A DNA stretch of 61,092 nt from Bacteroidales bacterium (lineage in GTDB: Bacteria > Bacteroidota > Bacteroidia > Bacteroidales > F082): NCBI GenBank assembly GCA_029983675.1, contig JASBYY010000013.1, forward strand, positions 1 to 61,092. The letters are read 5' to 3'. Shown here in pieces: positions 1 through 8,607 of this stretch; position 1 is the first letter of the stretch; each line of letters begins with the position of its first letter. Made by a program: the position numbers and the translations under genes. Below the pieces are notes generated by a model. It ran no database searches. It saw only the letters and a list, made by a program, of their open reading frames with translations, and was not told the DNA's origin.

Positions 1-60
1 TGGTGGCGGCTGTTTCTTATAAAAATGAATTTAGGTATAAATACGGATAATCATAAATAT

Positions 61-68
61 TATTTTTG
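61..68 (+). promoter_or_regulatory. -7 promoter box (TATTTTTG)
   Basis: Matches the Bacteroidota -7 consensus TAnnTTTG and sits 31 bases before the ATG of the type IX cargo gene at 100. No convincing -33 element is visible. Confidence 0.6.
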
Positions 69-99
69 CTCTGAATTATAATGAAATAATAAAAAAATC

Positions 100-1716
100 A
101 TGAAAAACATCTTTACAAAAATGACAAAAAGAATGGGTTTTCTGATGACAATCCTATTCGTGCTTAATTATGCTCAAGCCCAAATCCGCATCGACTGGCA
201 GCAGTGTTATGGGAGCTTTAGTCATGACTATGGTCACAACATTATTCAAACCGACGTGGGATTTTTGATCTTTGGGTCGGTGCACTCCGATCCGAATTCG
301 GGAATGTATCACTGCGGCTCAAACATTAGCTATAGGGCGAATTGGCTTTTTGAAATAGACAATGAACTGAATGTCATCGGACAAAGCTGTTATGAACTTT
401 CTCCTCATGTGTCGTTTCATAAAGCGCTGTCCAACAAATACTACATTACAGGGTTGCTGCGGAATAATCAAATGATTTTTAATACGGATATCCGGCAGAT
501 TGACGCAGAAGGAAATACGTTGTGGCAGAAAAACCTCGGCACCCCTTTAGGCGCTTTATGCAGTAGTAGTCAAGCATTAGGTCTTGCAACAAATGACGGT
601 GGGGTTATTGCTGCCGCCAACTACGAAACACAGGGCGGCGACATCACTCATTCGTGGGGAGAATGTGACTGCTGGCTGGTAAAGCTCGACAGTATGGGAA
701 ACAAATTGTGGGATTTAACCCTAGGCACCGAGGGAGATGATTACTTGTATTCCTTAAAAAAAGCTGCAGACGGCGGGTGTTACGTCGGCCTGTACTCCTC
801 ATTGGCCGGAGCAGGCAATATTGTTTGTAACGGAGGACATGGAAGTGTACTATGCAAGGTGGGCGCTGCGGGACAACTGGAATGGAATTTCTGTTTCAAA
901 GGAATTAATATTCGTGATGTGCTGGAATTGGAAGACGGATATCTTTTAGCCGGTGACAGCGCATTTGCAGAACCTGGCGGGAACTGCCATGATGGTATCA
1001 CTAGCTACGACTGCTGTTTGCTGAAATGCGATTTGGAAGGCAACGTGGTCTGGAGAAGGTCTTATGGTGGCTCGTGCAATGAATTTGTGAAAAAAGTATT
1101 TCGGAACGAAGACGGCGGATATACGGTGTTTGTGAACTCGAAGTCATTGGACGGTGATTTGGCAAGTGCCGCAAATCTTGGCGTGACGGGTGACGAAAAG
1201 GGCAATATCTGGGTGTTTCGCGTTGATTCGGCTGGCCTTCTCCTATGGGAACGTTGCATCGGTAGCCAGTTGGGGCTGTGGGAACAGGTGAGCGATGTAA
1301 TTATGCATAATGATAAGGAATATACCTTGGTGGGACTGACAACTTGGTTTGATGACGAGGCTTCGGGGGATGTCAATTGTACCAACAACAGCCTTTTGCC
1401 TCACTCTTCTACCAATATCTGGCTGCTTCATATTACAGATATTTACGATTATGACGAAATCATCGAAAGACCCGATGAAAGACGGGCTTTTTCAGTATGT
1501 CCCAATCCGACAAAACGGCAGTTTTCCATAATTGGCAAAGATGTGAAACACGTGGTGCTTTTCAACCCGCTTGGACAAATCATTTTGAAAACAAGTTGCG
1601 ATGACAATTCCAATCGCGTGCTCATCAATATTCAGGATTTGAAATCGGGTATTTACTTTGTGCGTGTCTCCGATTCGAAAGGAAATCAAAGTACACAAAA
1701 AGTAATTCTGGAATAA
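100..1716 (+). CDS. Secreted type IX sorting-domain protein with W-G repeats
   Basis: Predicted secreted protein of 538 residues. A signal peptide occupies about residues 1-27 (hydrophobic core, then AQA before a Gln). The middle (about 30-450) is a run of imperfect repeats of the form D-x-x-G-x-x-x-W followed by G-rich turns, which suggests a beta-propeller-like fold. Many cysteines lie in this section. The last ~75 residues begin with CPNPTKRQFSI and show LFNPLGQ and SGIYFVRV, the pattern of the Por secretion tail family that directs export by the type IX system and attachment to the surface. The ATG at 100 is the natural start because the signal peptide begins there. It looks monocistronic. 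The specific substrate or role is unknown. Confidence 0.85.
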   Translation: MKNIFTKMTKRMGFLMTILFVLNYAQAQIRIDWQQCYGSFSHDYGHNIIQTDVGFLIFGSVHSDPNSGMYHCGSNISYRANWLFEIDNELNVIGQSCYELSPHVSFHKALSNKYYITGLLRNNQMIFNTDIRQIDAEGNTLWQKNLGTPLGALCSSSQALGLATNDGGVIAAANYETQGGDITHSWGECDCWLVKLDSMGNKLWDLTLGTEGDDYLYSLKKAADGGCYVGLYSSLAGAGNIVCNGGHGSVLCKVGAAGQLEWNFCFKGINIRDVLELEDGYLLAGDSAFAEPGGNCHDGITSYDCCLLKCDLEGNVVWRRSYGGSCNEFVKKVFRNEDGGYTVFVNSKSLDGDLASAANLGVTGDEKGNIWVFRVDSAGLLLWERCIGSQLGLWEQVSDVIMHNDKEYTLVGLTTWFDDEASGDVNCTNNSLLPHSSTNIWLLHITDIYDYDEIIERPDERRAFSVCPNPTKRQFSIIGKDVKHVVLFNPLGQIILKTSCDDNSNRVLINIQDLKSGIYFVRVSDSKGNQSTQKVILE

Positions 1717-1883
1717 TCGGCAAAAGCGGAGGCTCCCGGTTTGTTGTGACAAACGGCGGTGTGTCCTATATCTATTCTAGTACCGGCAATACCGAGAACT
1801 GCCATTGCGAGATCCGCAACTACAGCTATTTTCGTGACACCTACAAGCGAGGGTTCGATACCGAAGTCAGGTGCCATCTCATA

Positions 1884-2070
1884 AACCCAAATCGGTTATT
1901 AGGGTTCGTAATGATTTTTGATGGATTTTCGAGTAGATTTCGTTTTTCTTTTCGTGAAGCATAGCGGGCTATGGAAACGAAAAGAAGGACGAAAGATGCC
2001 GAAAAGACGCAAAAATCATCGAACAGCAATGAAAAACCACATTCAAGCGTTCTAATGACCGATTTGGGAT
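1884..2070. repeat. Long imperfect fold-back (palindromic) element
   Basis: The 500-base gap 1717-2216 holds no credible gene, but most of it folds on itself. The outer arms are CCCAAATCGGT at 1886-1896 and its exact complement at 2058-2068, each extended by an ATTAG motif on the inner side. The arms continue inward through matching blocks (ATGATTTTTG near 1910 and its complement near 2020). They reach a 17-base arm at 1938-1954 that pairs 15 of 17 with 1978-1994, then a perfect inner stem CATAGC/GCTATG. The right arm has about 25 extra bases. This looks like a MITE-like or fold-back intergenic element; no transposase is present. Bases 1717-1880 show nothing else I can support. Confidence 0.7.
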
Positions 2071-2187
2071 AAATGACCGTTTCATGCCCCTTGACAAAAA
2101 TTCTGCTCACTACGGATTTGCTGCCCGACAAGGCTTTTCCTATATTTGTGCTAAGGTGATTGGCAACTTCGATTGCCCAAATAATCC

Positions 2188-2195
2188 TAACTTTG
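2188..2195 (+). promoter_or_regulatory. -7 promoter box (TAACTTTG)
   Basis: TAnnTTTG match 21 bases before the DUF3109 ATG. It lies outside the fold-back element, so the element is upstream of the transcript. Confidence 0.6.
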
Positions 2196-2216
2196 CGGCG
2201 CTAAAACGAAAACGCC

Positions 2217-2795
2217 ATGATTATTATCGATAATGTCGTCGTCAGTGATGCTTTTCTAAACGCCCGGTTTTGCTGCAACTTGGCGCGTTGCAAAGGCGAG
2301 TGCTGTGTTGCCGGCGATGCGGGCGCACCCCTTGAAGCCGATGAAGTCGGACAAATCGAAGACAACTTAGAAGCGATCAAACCCTACATGAGACCGGAAG
2401 GCCTTAGGGTCGTGGAGGAAAATGATGTTTACGACTACGATTGCTCCGGCGAATTGGTCACACCGCTGGTCAATAGCGAAGAATGCGCCTTTGTCTATTT
2501 TCATGAAAATGGAACAGCGTTATGTGCCATCGAAAAAGCCTATTTGGAGGGCAAATGCGATTTCTGGAAGCCGATTTCCTGTCACCTTTATCCGATCCGC
2601 CTTGTAGAAAAAAACGGTTTCACCCACATCCTCTACCACGAATGGTCAGTATGCGTTCCCGCCAAACGTAAAGGCGAACAGGAAGGGCTGCCGCTCTACA
2701 AGTTCCTGAAAGGTCCTATGGTCAGAAAATGGGGGAGTGAATGGTACGAAAAACTCGTGCGGCAAATCGAATCCAAAAAGAAAAGCAACGGCTGA
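2217..2795 (+). CDS. DUF3109 family protein
   Basis: A 192-residue cytoplasmic protein of the DUF3109 family, widespread in Bacteroidota and of unknown function. The N-terminal Cys-rich block FCCNLARCKGECC (about residues 18-30) followed by GDAGAPL, and the later CDFWKPISCHLYPIR (about 113-127), are the family hallmarks. Their spacing resembles the YkgJ-type metal or Fe-S binding motif, so metal binding is likely but not proven. A promoter box lies 21 bases upstream. The next gene begins 83 bases downstream on the same strand. Confidence 0.85.
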   Translation: MIIIDNVVVSDAFLNARFCCNLARCKGECCVAGDAGAPLEADEVGQIEDNLEAIKPYMRPEGLRVVEENDVYDYDCSGELVTPLVNSEECAFVYFHENGTALCAIEKAYLEGKCDFWKPISCHLYPIRLVEKNGFTHILYHEWSVCVPAKRKGEQEGLPLYKFLKGPMVRKWGSEWYEKLVRQIESKKKSNG

Positions 2796-2878
2796 CCTTT
2801 TCTCTTTTCCTGCGCATAATTATTTTGTGCGTCCGGCGTTAGAGAAATGTATGTATTTTTACAGCGAGAAGAAAAAGA

Positions 2879-3577
2879 GTGAAAGGACCCCTTGTCATAT
2901 TGTTTCTGCTTTTCGTCGGTATTGCCGCTCAAGCCCAAAGCTATGCTGACGATGAACGCCAGGACTGCATTCCGGTCTTGGGACGCATTGTGACCGCCGA
3001 CAGTCTTCTTCCGATTAGCAATACGCACGTTATCAGCAAAATGGCTCATCGAGGAACCATTTCAAACCGTGATGGCAATTTTTATATTTTAACCCACAAG
3101 ACCGATACGCTTTGGGTGAGCTGCCTCGGCTATTCAAGGCAGCTTATTCCCATCGATTCCACGGTAACAGAAAAAGGGCCGTTGCTCATCTGCTTGAAAA
3201 GCGATACGGTCATGCTGCGCGAGGTCGTGGTGCGCCCTTTCTACGACTACGAAACCTTCAAGGAAATGGTCATCAACATGCCGTCACTCCCTGTTCCACG
3301 TGAAATACAACGATTGTACGAGGATTTGAATGATCCTACGATGGGGTCTAAAAATCTAAAAAACAAAGGAATGGTCACCATCACAACCAGCCCCGTGCAG
3401 TATCTTTACGACAAATTCAACAAACAAGCCCGCTTGCGCTCAAAGATATTGAAGAACAGACGCCGTTTCAACGAGGTGTTGCGCGAGCAAGGTCGCACCG
3501 ACGAAATGCTTCCCGATTCGCTTGATTTTCAGGTAGAATATCAGAATTACGACTATATCAAAATCGGAGGAGAATGA
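2879..3577 (+). CDS. Secreted protein with carboxypeptidase-regulatory-like domain
   Basis: A 232-residue exported protein. A short signal peptide (about 1-20, ending AQAQS) follows a GTG start; no ATG in this frame gives a signal peptide. Residues about 32-110 fit the CarboxypepD_reg-like beta-sandwich often found at the N terminus of TonB-dependent receptors (GRIVTADSLLPISNTHV, then an S-N-R-D-G-N-F turn and a VSCLGY strand). Here the domain stands alone with a basic C-terminal tail rather than a plug and barrel. Function is unknown; it is likely periplasmic or outer-membrane associated. The comF gene follows after 25 bases and may be co-transcribed. Confidence 0.75.
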   Translation: MKGPLVILFLLFVGIAAQAQSYADDERQDCIPVLGRIVTADSLLPISNTHVISKMAHRGTISNRDGNFYILTHKTDTLWVSCLGYSRQLIPIDSTVTEKGPLLICLKSDTVMLREVVVRPFYDYETFKEMVINMPSLPVPREIQRLYEDLNDPTMGSKNLKNKGMVTITTSPVQYLYDKFNKQARLRSKILKNRRRFNEVLREQGRTDEMLPDSLDFQVEYQNYDYIKIGGE

Positions 3578-3602
3578 AATTGTACAACAAAAGGTATCGC
3601 CT

Positions 3603-4298
3603 ATGAAATCACGATGGCTTGATGCTGTTATCGGCCTGTTCTATCCGCGTGTCTGTGCGGCTTGCGGCGGTATTTTGATGAAAGACGAGGACACCGTATG
3701 CTTGAAATGCCGCTTCATGCTGCCCAAAACGGGCTATGAGCTTCATGCTGAAAATCCTATGGCGCAGATCTTCTACGGTCGGGTGCGTTTTCATGCCGTC
3801 ATGTCTTGCTTCTTCTTCTCAAAACAGGGGAAAGTGCAACATCTGCTTCACGAGTTGAAATACAAAGGCAATAAAGAAGCAGGTGTCTTTCTTGGGCAAC
3901 AGATGGGAATGTGCTTCAAGAAAGCTCCTCTTTATCAAGGTATTGACTACATCATTCCCGTCCCGTTGCATCCCAAGCGGCAACGCGAGCGAGGCTACAA
4001 CCAGAGTGAGATGATTGCCCAAGGCATTGCGGAGATAACCGGCATACCGGTCGGAACCCATTACCTGATCCGAGCAGTGAACACCGCCACACAAACCAAA
4101 AAATCGAAAGAAGAGCGCTACGAAAACGTGAAGGACATTTTTGTGTTGCAACATGGCGAAGAATTAGCGGGAAAGCACGTTCTTCTCGTTGACGACGTGC
4201 TTACCACGGGTGCTACGCTTGAGTCGTGTGCCCATAAACTTGAAATGGTGCCAGACATCACAATCAGTGCTGCCACAGCCGCATGTGCAGGAAGTTAG
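3603..4298 (+). CDS. comF: ComF family phosphoribosyltransferase-like protein
   Basis: A 231-residue ComF family member. The N-terminal CAACGG...CLKC zinc-ribbon-like pairs (about 17-37) precede a type I phosphoribosyltransferase domain whose PRPP loop is seen as VLLVDDVLTTGATLESC (about 197-213). The RERGYNQSE motif near residue 122 is also diagnostic. In other bacteria ComF/GntX proteins are linked to DNA uptake; the role in Bacteroidota is not established. The TAG stop at 4296-4298 overlaps a sequence identical to the terminal repeat of the element at 50947-51339, which suggests that a repeat end forms this gene's 3' boundary. Confidence 0.9.
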   Translation: MKSRWLDAVIGLFYPRVCAACGGILMKDEDTVCLKCRFMLPKTGYELHAENPMAQIFYGRVRFHAVMSCFFFSKQGKVQHLLHELKYKGNKEAGVFLGQQMGMCFKKAPLYQGIDYIIPVPLHPKRQRERGYNQSEMIAQGIAEITGIPVGTHYLIRAVNTATQTKKSKEERYENVKDIFVLQHGEELAGKHVLLVDDVLTTGATLESCAHKLEMVPDITISAATAACAGS

Positions 4299-4310
4299 AA
4301 ACTGTTTTGA
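4297..4310 (+). repeat. Solo copy of the AGAAACTGTTTTGA terminal repeat
   Basis: This 14-base sequence is identical to both ends of the element at 50947-51339. It starts inside the comF stop codon and continues into the short intergenic space before the ABC ATPase gene. I see no partner copy nearby in inverted orientation, so it may be a remnant end or a short motif shared by chance. Confidence 0.5.
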
Positions 4311-4363
4311 ATGGTTTAGAGTAAACGATTTCGAATAAATCGAAAAACACCGCACAAAAAAAC

Positions 4364-4371
4364 TATCTTTG
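4364..4371 (+). promoter_or_regulatory. -7 promoter box (TATCTTTG)
   Basis: TAnnTTTG match 18 bases before the ATG at 4390. Because this box overlaps an in-frame TTG at 4369, it argues that translation starts at 4390 and not earlier. Confidence 0.65.
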
Positions 4372-4389
4372 CCATTCAAATCAGCCCAC

Positions 4390-6117
4390 ATGGAGCAACC
4401 CATTCTATCCGTCACCGATTTAAGAGTTTCTTTCCGCCAAGATAACAAGTGGAAAGAAGTAGTGCATGGCATCAGCTACGAGGTGTTTGCAGGACGCACC
4501 TTAGGATTGGTGGGGGAGTCGGGGTCGGGCAAGTCGGTCAGCTCGCTGGCGGTGATGCGCCTGCTCAATGAGCGCCAAAGCCGCATACATGCCGCTTTCA
4601 TCAAACTGCAAGGCGAGGAAATAGGAGGCTTGGTCGAAAAGGATATGCGGCACACGCGCGGAAAACGCATCTCCATGATTTTTCAAGAGCCGATGACCTC
4701 GTTGAATCCCGTTTACAAATGTGGTTTTCAAGTGGCAGAGATGATTCATCAACACGAGAAAATCAGCAAGTCAAATGCACGGAAAAGGGTCATCGAACTC
4801 TTCCGCCAAGTGATGTTGCCGCGTCCGGAAGCCATCTACAACAGTTATCCGCACGAACTTTCCGGAGGTCAGAAACAACGTGTGATGATTGCTATGGCCA
4901 TTGCCTGCAAGCCACAGATTCTCATTGCCGACGAACCCACGACGGCATTGGATGTCACCGTACAATTGGAAATCCTCAGGCTGCTGCGCAAGTTGCAGGC
5001 GGAAACGGGGATGGGCATTATTTTTATCACCCACGACCTCGGTGTCATTGCGGAAATCGCCGATGACGTTGCCGTGATGCACAACGGAGAGATTCTCGAA
5101 CAAGGTACCGTGGATCAGATCCTGAACCATCCGCAACATCCGTACACGCAGGGACTTTTAGCTTGTCGTCCTCCCGTTGACGTGCGGTTGAAACGCCTAC
5201 CCGTTGTCAAAGAGTTTCTCGACGGCGCATGGAAAGGCGGAAAAGCGCAGATTCTCGATGAGCTGCAAATATCAAAAGAGGAAAAAAAACGCCACTTGGA
5301 TGCCTTGTATTCAAAAGAGCCTCTTTTGGAAGTGAAAGGATTGAAAACATGGTATCCTTTGCGCAAGGGTGTTTTCGGACGTGTTTACGACCACGTCAAA
5401 GCTGTTGACGATGTAAATCTTGAGCTTTATGAAGGGGAGACCTTGGGCTTGGTGGGAGAGTCAGGGTGCGGCAAAACTACGCTGGGACGCACCATCTTGC
5501 ACCTCGCCGAACCAACGGCGGGAAGCATCCGCTTCGACGGCACCGATGTCACCCAACTGCAAGGGGAAGCATTGCGCCGGTACCGAAAACAGGTGCAGAT
5601 TGTCTTTCAAGACCCGTATTCTTCGCTCAATCCGCGCATCACGATAGGGGAGGCCATTGCCGAACCGTTACGGGTGCATGGTATTGAAACCGACCGTAGA
5701 AAATGCCGCAACATCGTGTGCGATCTGTTAGAGCAAGTGGGACTGCAAACTTCATATTATGAACGCTATCCGCATGAGTTTTCAGGTGGACAACGCCAGC
5801 GTATCTGCATTGCCCGCGCCTTGGCGGTCAATCCGCGTCTGATGATCTGCGACGAATCCGTATCGGCGCTCGATGTCTCGATACAAGCACAGGTGCTGAA
5901 TCTGCTTAACCGCCTGAAAGCGGAACGCAACCTGACTTATGTCTTTATCTCGCACGACTTGAGCGTAGTACGTTTCATGAGCGACCGCATTCTTGTCATG
6001 CACAATGGCAAGCCCGTCGAGCTGAACGATGCCGACCTGCTGTTCGAAGCACCTCAAAACACATACACTAAAAAACTCATCGATGCGTTGCCGGGACACC
6101 GCTCACAGTTCTTTTGA
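4390..6117 (+). CDS. Fused oligopeptide-type ABC transporter ATPase (DppD-DppF-like)
   Basis: A 575-residue protein with two complete ABC nucleotide-binding domains, equivalent to DppD and DppF joined. The first has Walker A GESGSGKS, signature LSGGQKQR and Walker B ILIADEPTTALD. The second has GESGCGKT, FSGGQRQR and LMICDESVSALD. Each is followed by the HPY/NTYTKKL-type C-terminal extension of the oligopeptide and nickel family. It would energise uptake or efflux of peptides or similar solutes at the inner membrane. No permease or binding-protein gene lies nearby, so partners must be encoded elsewhere. The start is set at 4390 because the -7 box covers the earlier TTG. Confidence 0.9.
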   Translation: MEQPILSVTDLRVSFRQDNKWKEVVHGISYEVFAGRTLGLVGESGSGKSVSSLAVMRLLNERQSRIHAAFIKLQGEEIGGLVEKDMRHTRGKRISMIFQEPMTSLNPVYKCGFQVAEMIHQHEKISKSNARKRVIELFRQVMLPRPEAIYNSYPHELSGGQKQRVMIAMAIACKPQILIADEPTTALDVTVQLEILRLLRKLQAETGMGIIFITHDLGVIAEIADDVAVMHNGEILEQGTVDQILNHPQHPYTQGLLACRPPVDVRLKRLPVVKEFLDGAWKGGKAQILDELQISKEEKKRHLDALYSKEPLLEVKGLKTWYPLRKGVFGRVYDHVKAVDDVNLELYEGETLGLVGESGCGKTTLGRTILHLAEPTAGSIRFDGTDVTQLQGEALRRYRKQVQIVFQDPYSSLNPRITIGEAIAEPLRVHGIETDRRKCRNIVCDLLEQVGLQTSYYERYPHEFSGGQRQRICIARALAVNPRLMICDESVSALDVSIQAQVLNLLNRLKAERNLTYVFISHDLSVVRFMSDRILVMHNGKPVELNDADLLFEAPQNTYTKKLIDALPGHRSQFF

Positions 6118-6170
6118 CACCAAAAATCGAAGTTTAACCGCTTCGTAACCCTAATTTTATCAACATGCCG

Positions 6171-6178
6171 TACATTTG
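6171..6178 (+). promoter_or_regulatory. -7 promoter box (TACATTTG)
   Basis: TAnnTTTG match 62 bases before the RNase R ATG at 6241. It supports a separate transcript for rnr. Confidence 0.6.
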
Positions 6179-6240
6179 CAGTACCATAAACCAAGATATT
6201 GCCCAGAATCTCAGCAGCTTTTACAAGTAAAACCAAGAAA

Positions 6241-8448
6241 ATGACAAAAAGAAAAATCATAGACAACAAACTGAGCACTTTCATCGGCGCCATACTGAGC
6301 ATATACGGCGAAAATCCCTCACGCTCGCTCAACTACAAACAGGTTTGCAAGATAATGGGAATCAAGGATCTTGCGGGCAAGGATGCGGTTCAAAAACTGA
6401 TCGAAGAACTGCATCAACAAGGAAAACTCGTTGAGAATCGGGCGTATCGCTACATGCTCAATCCGAAAATCATCGCACAATATGGTCCCAAGACCCAATA
6501 TGTGGAAGGAACGGTGGACATGAAATCGACCGGAAAGGCTTACGTCATATTGGACGACGATTCCGGAGAGGACGTGTTCATTGCGCCTAACAACACCTTC
6601 AAAACCTTGCATGGCGACCGTGTGAAAGTGGCGATGTTCCCGAAACGCAAGGACAAGAAGCCCGAAGGAAAAATCATTGAGATTTTGGAACGTAAGCATT
6701 CCGATTTCGTCGGTATTCTGCGCATCACCAGGGGCTACGTTTTTGTCGTTCCCGACAACAACAACATGCCGGTTGACATTTTCGTTCCCAAAGGCGAGCT
6801 GAACGGTGCCAAAAACGGTCAAAAGGTCATGGTGCACATCGTTGACTGGCCCGATGGTTCGGGCAATCCGTTCGGTGAGATTATCCGCGTGCTGGGCGAC
6901 CCGGGCGACAACAATGTGGAGATGGAGTCCATATTGGCTTCCCATGACTATCCGCTTGACTTTCCTAAGGATGTGTTGAAAGAAGCCGATGCCGTGGCCA
7001 TCAAGATCAAGGCCGAAGAAATAAAGAAACGCCGCGATTTTCGCAAGGTGTTCACCATCACCATCGACCCTACCGATGCCAAGGACTTCGATGATGCCAT
7101 CTCGCTCCAAAAGCTACCGAACGGACACTGGGAGGTAGGTGTGCATATTGCGGATGTGTCACATTATGTGCGCCCGGATTCCGCCATTGACGAAGAAGCG
7201 TTCAACCGAGGCAATTCCGTCTATTTGGTCGATCGCACCATCCCCATGCTTCCCGAAGTGTTGTGCAACAATGTGTGCTCCTTGCGCCCCGATGAGGAAA
7301 AACTGACTTTCTCGGTAGTGTTCGAAATGGATGATGAGGCCCATATCTATGACAAATGGATCGGCAAGGCCATTATCAAATCGTGCAGGCGCTACAACTA
7401 CGATGAAGTACAAGCCATGATTGAAGGGGGTGAAGGCGATTATAAGGATAAAATATTGGTTTTCAATGCTCTTGCAACAAAGCTGCGCGATAAGCGCACG
7501 GCTGCCGGCAGTATCAACTTCCATTCGGAAGAAGTGAAATTCATCCTCGATGCAAACAAAAAACCTGTTGATACCTACATTACCGTACAAAATGAATCGC
7601 ACCAGCTCATCGAAGACTTCATGCTGCTTGCCAACCGCACGGTGGCGGAGACATTCGGGACCCCTACGAGCAAGTGGAAAAACAACACTTTTGTCTATCG
7701 TGTGCATGACGAGCCAAACCCTGAAAAACTCAACAACTTTTTGCGCTTGATTTCGCGCCTCGGCTACACCATGGACATCAGCACACGGTCAAAATTGGTG
7801 CATTCCTACAACAAGCTGTTTGAAGACGTGGAAGGCAAGGGAGAGAAAAATCTTGTCGAGCAGGTGGCTGTACGCACCATGGCCAAAGCCGCCTATAGCA
7901 CCGACAACATCGGACATTATGGCCTCGCCTTCGATTACTATACTCACTTTACTTCGCCCATCCGACGCTATTCCGACCTATTGGTGCACCGCCTGATAGA
8001 AAGATATCAGATTGAAAACAAGCCGTCTGTCGATAAGAAAGAGTACGAAGAAATGTGTGTCCATATCAGCGAGATGGAAAAAATGGCGGAAGATATGGAA
8101 CGGCAATCCGTCAAGTACAAGCAGGCGGAATATTTGCAGGACAAGATCGGGCAAGACTTCTTCGGCTTGGTTTCGGGCGTGAGCAAATGGGGCGTGTATG
8201 TCGAACTGAAAGACAACAAGTGCGAGGGATTGGTGCGTTACGAAGCCATGCCGGGCGACTATTATTACCTTGACGAGGACAACTTCCGCGTTATAGGACA
8301 GGAATCCGGCCGTATTATCCAGCTCGGCGACGAAGTGCGGATTCGTATCAAGTCAGTCGATTTATTGAAACGACAGATGGACTTCGAGTTGATTGGCGAA
8401 GGTTTTGAGCATAAACATTCCAAACGCCGCTCCTACGGAAGAAGATAA
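6241..8448 (+). CDS. rnr: Ribonuclease R
   Basis: 3'-to-5' exoribonuclease of the RNase II/RNB family, 735 residues from the ATG at 6241; an in-frame TTG at 6199 is less likely. Order of domains: a winged-helix-like N terminus, cold-shock/OB domains (VILDDDSGEDVFI), the RNB catalytic domain with the acidic cluster TIDPTDAKDFDDA and the motif HIADVSHYV, and a C-terminal S1 domain (FFGLVSGVSKWGVYVEL) followed by a basic tail. It degrades structured RNA in the cytoplasm. A palindromic repeat lies just after the stop codon and separates it from the convergent M56 gene. Confidence 0.95.
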   Translation: MTKRKIIDNKLSTFIGAILSIYGENPSRSLNYKQVCKIMGIKDLAGKDAVQKLIEELHQQGKLVENRAYRYMLNPKIIAQYGPKTQYVEGTVDMKSTGKAYVILDDDSGEDVFIAPNNTFKTLHGDRVKVAMFPKRKDKKPEGKIIEILERKHSDFVGILRITRGYVFVVPDNNNMPVDIFVPKGELNGAKNGQKVMVHIVDWPDGSGNPFGEIIRVLGDPGDNNVEMESILASHDYPLDFPKDVLKEADAVAIKIKAEEIKKRRDFRKVFTITIDPTDAKDFDDAISLQKLPNGHWEVGVHIADVSHYVRPDSAIDEEAFNRGNSVYLVDRTIPMLPEVLCNNVCSLRPDEEKLTFSVVFEMDDEAHIYDKWIGKAIIKSCRRYNYDEVQAMIEGGEGDYKDKILVFNALATKLRDKRTAAGSINFHSEEVKFILDANKKPVDTYITVQNESHQLIEDFMLLANRTVAETFGTPTSKWKNNTFVYRVHDEPNPEKLNNFLRLISRLGYTMDISTRSKLVHSYNKLFEDVEGKGEKNLVEQVAVRTMAKAAYSTDNIGHYGLAFDYYTHFTSPIRRYSDLLVHRLIERYQIENKPSVDKKEYEEMCVHISEMEKMAEDMERQSVKYKQAEYLQDKIGQDFFGLVSGVSKWGVYVELKDNKCEGLVRYEAMPGDYYYLDEDNFRVIGQESGRIIQLGDEVRIRIKSVDLLKRQMDFELIGEGFEHKHSKRRSYGRR

Positions 8449-8475
8449 GCCTTCAAGGGCAATGCCAAAACGAAA

Positions 8476-8582
8476 GAGGGTGACCAAAAAGTCATTTTTT
8501 AGCAATTTTTGTAAAAATGATATTGATAATCAATAAGTTACAAAATCAGTAAGTCCAAATTTTACCCTTTTTGGTCACCCTC
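8476..8582. repeat. Inverted-repeat-ended intergenic element, copy 1
   Basis: About 107 bases bounded by GAGGGTGACCAAAAAG and its complement, with a central TATTGATAATCAATA-like palindrome. Its reverse complement matches the element at 58937-59045 over nearly its full length, with roughly one mismatch in ten. It lies between the convergent genes rnr and the M56 peptidase, so it could act as a bidirectional terminator or be a MITE. No clear target-site duplication is visible. Confidence 0.85.
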
Positions 8583-8607
8583 TTTACGTAATAAGCTTTG
8601 TAAAGAA

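Noticed and set aside
1841..2131. A 96-codon minus-strand reading frame in the gap before the DUF3109 gene
   Set aside because: It lies within the fold-back element and its coding potential follows from the palindrome. It has no promoter box, no recognisable domain and an unnatural composition.
6199..6240. A TTG start for RNase R fourteen codons upstream of the ATG
   Set aside because: The extra residues do not resemble the conserved N terminus, and the ATG at 6241 directly begins the basic winged-helix region.
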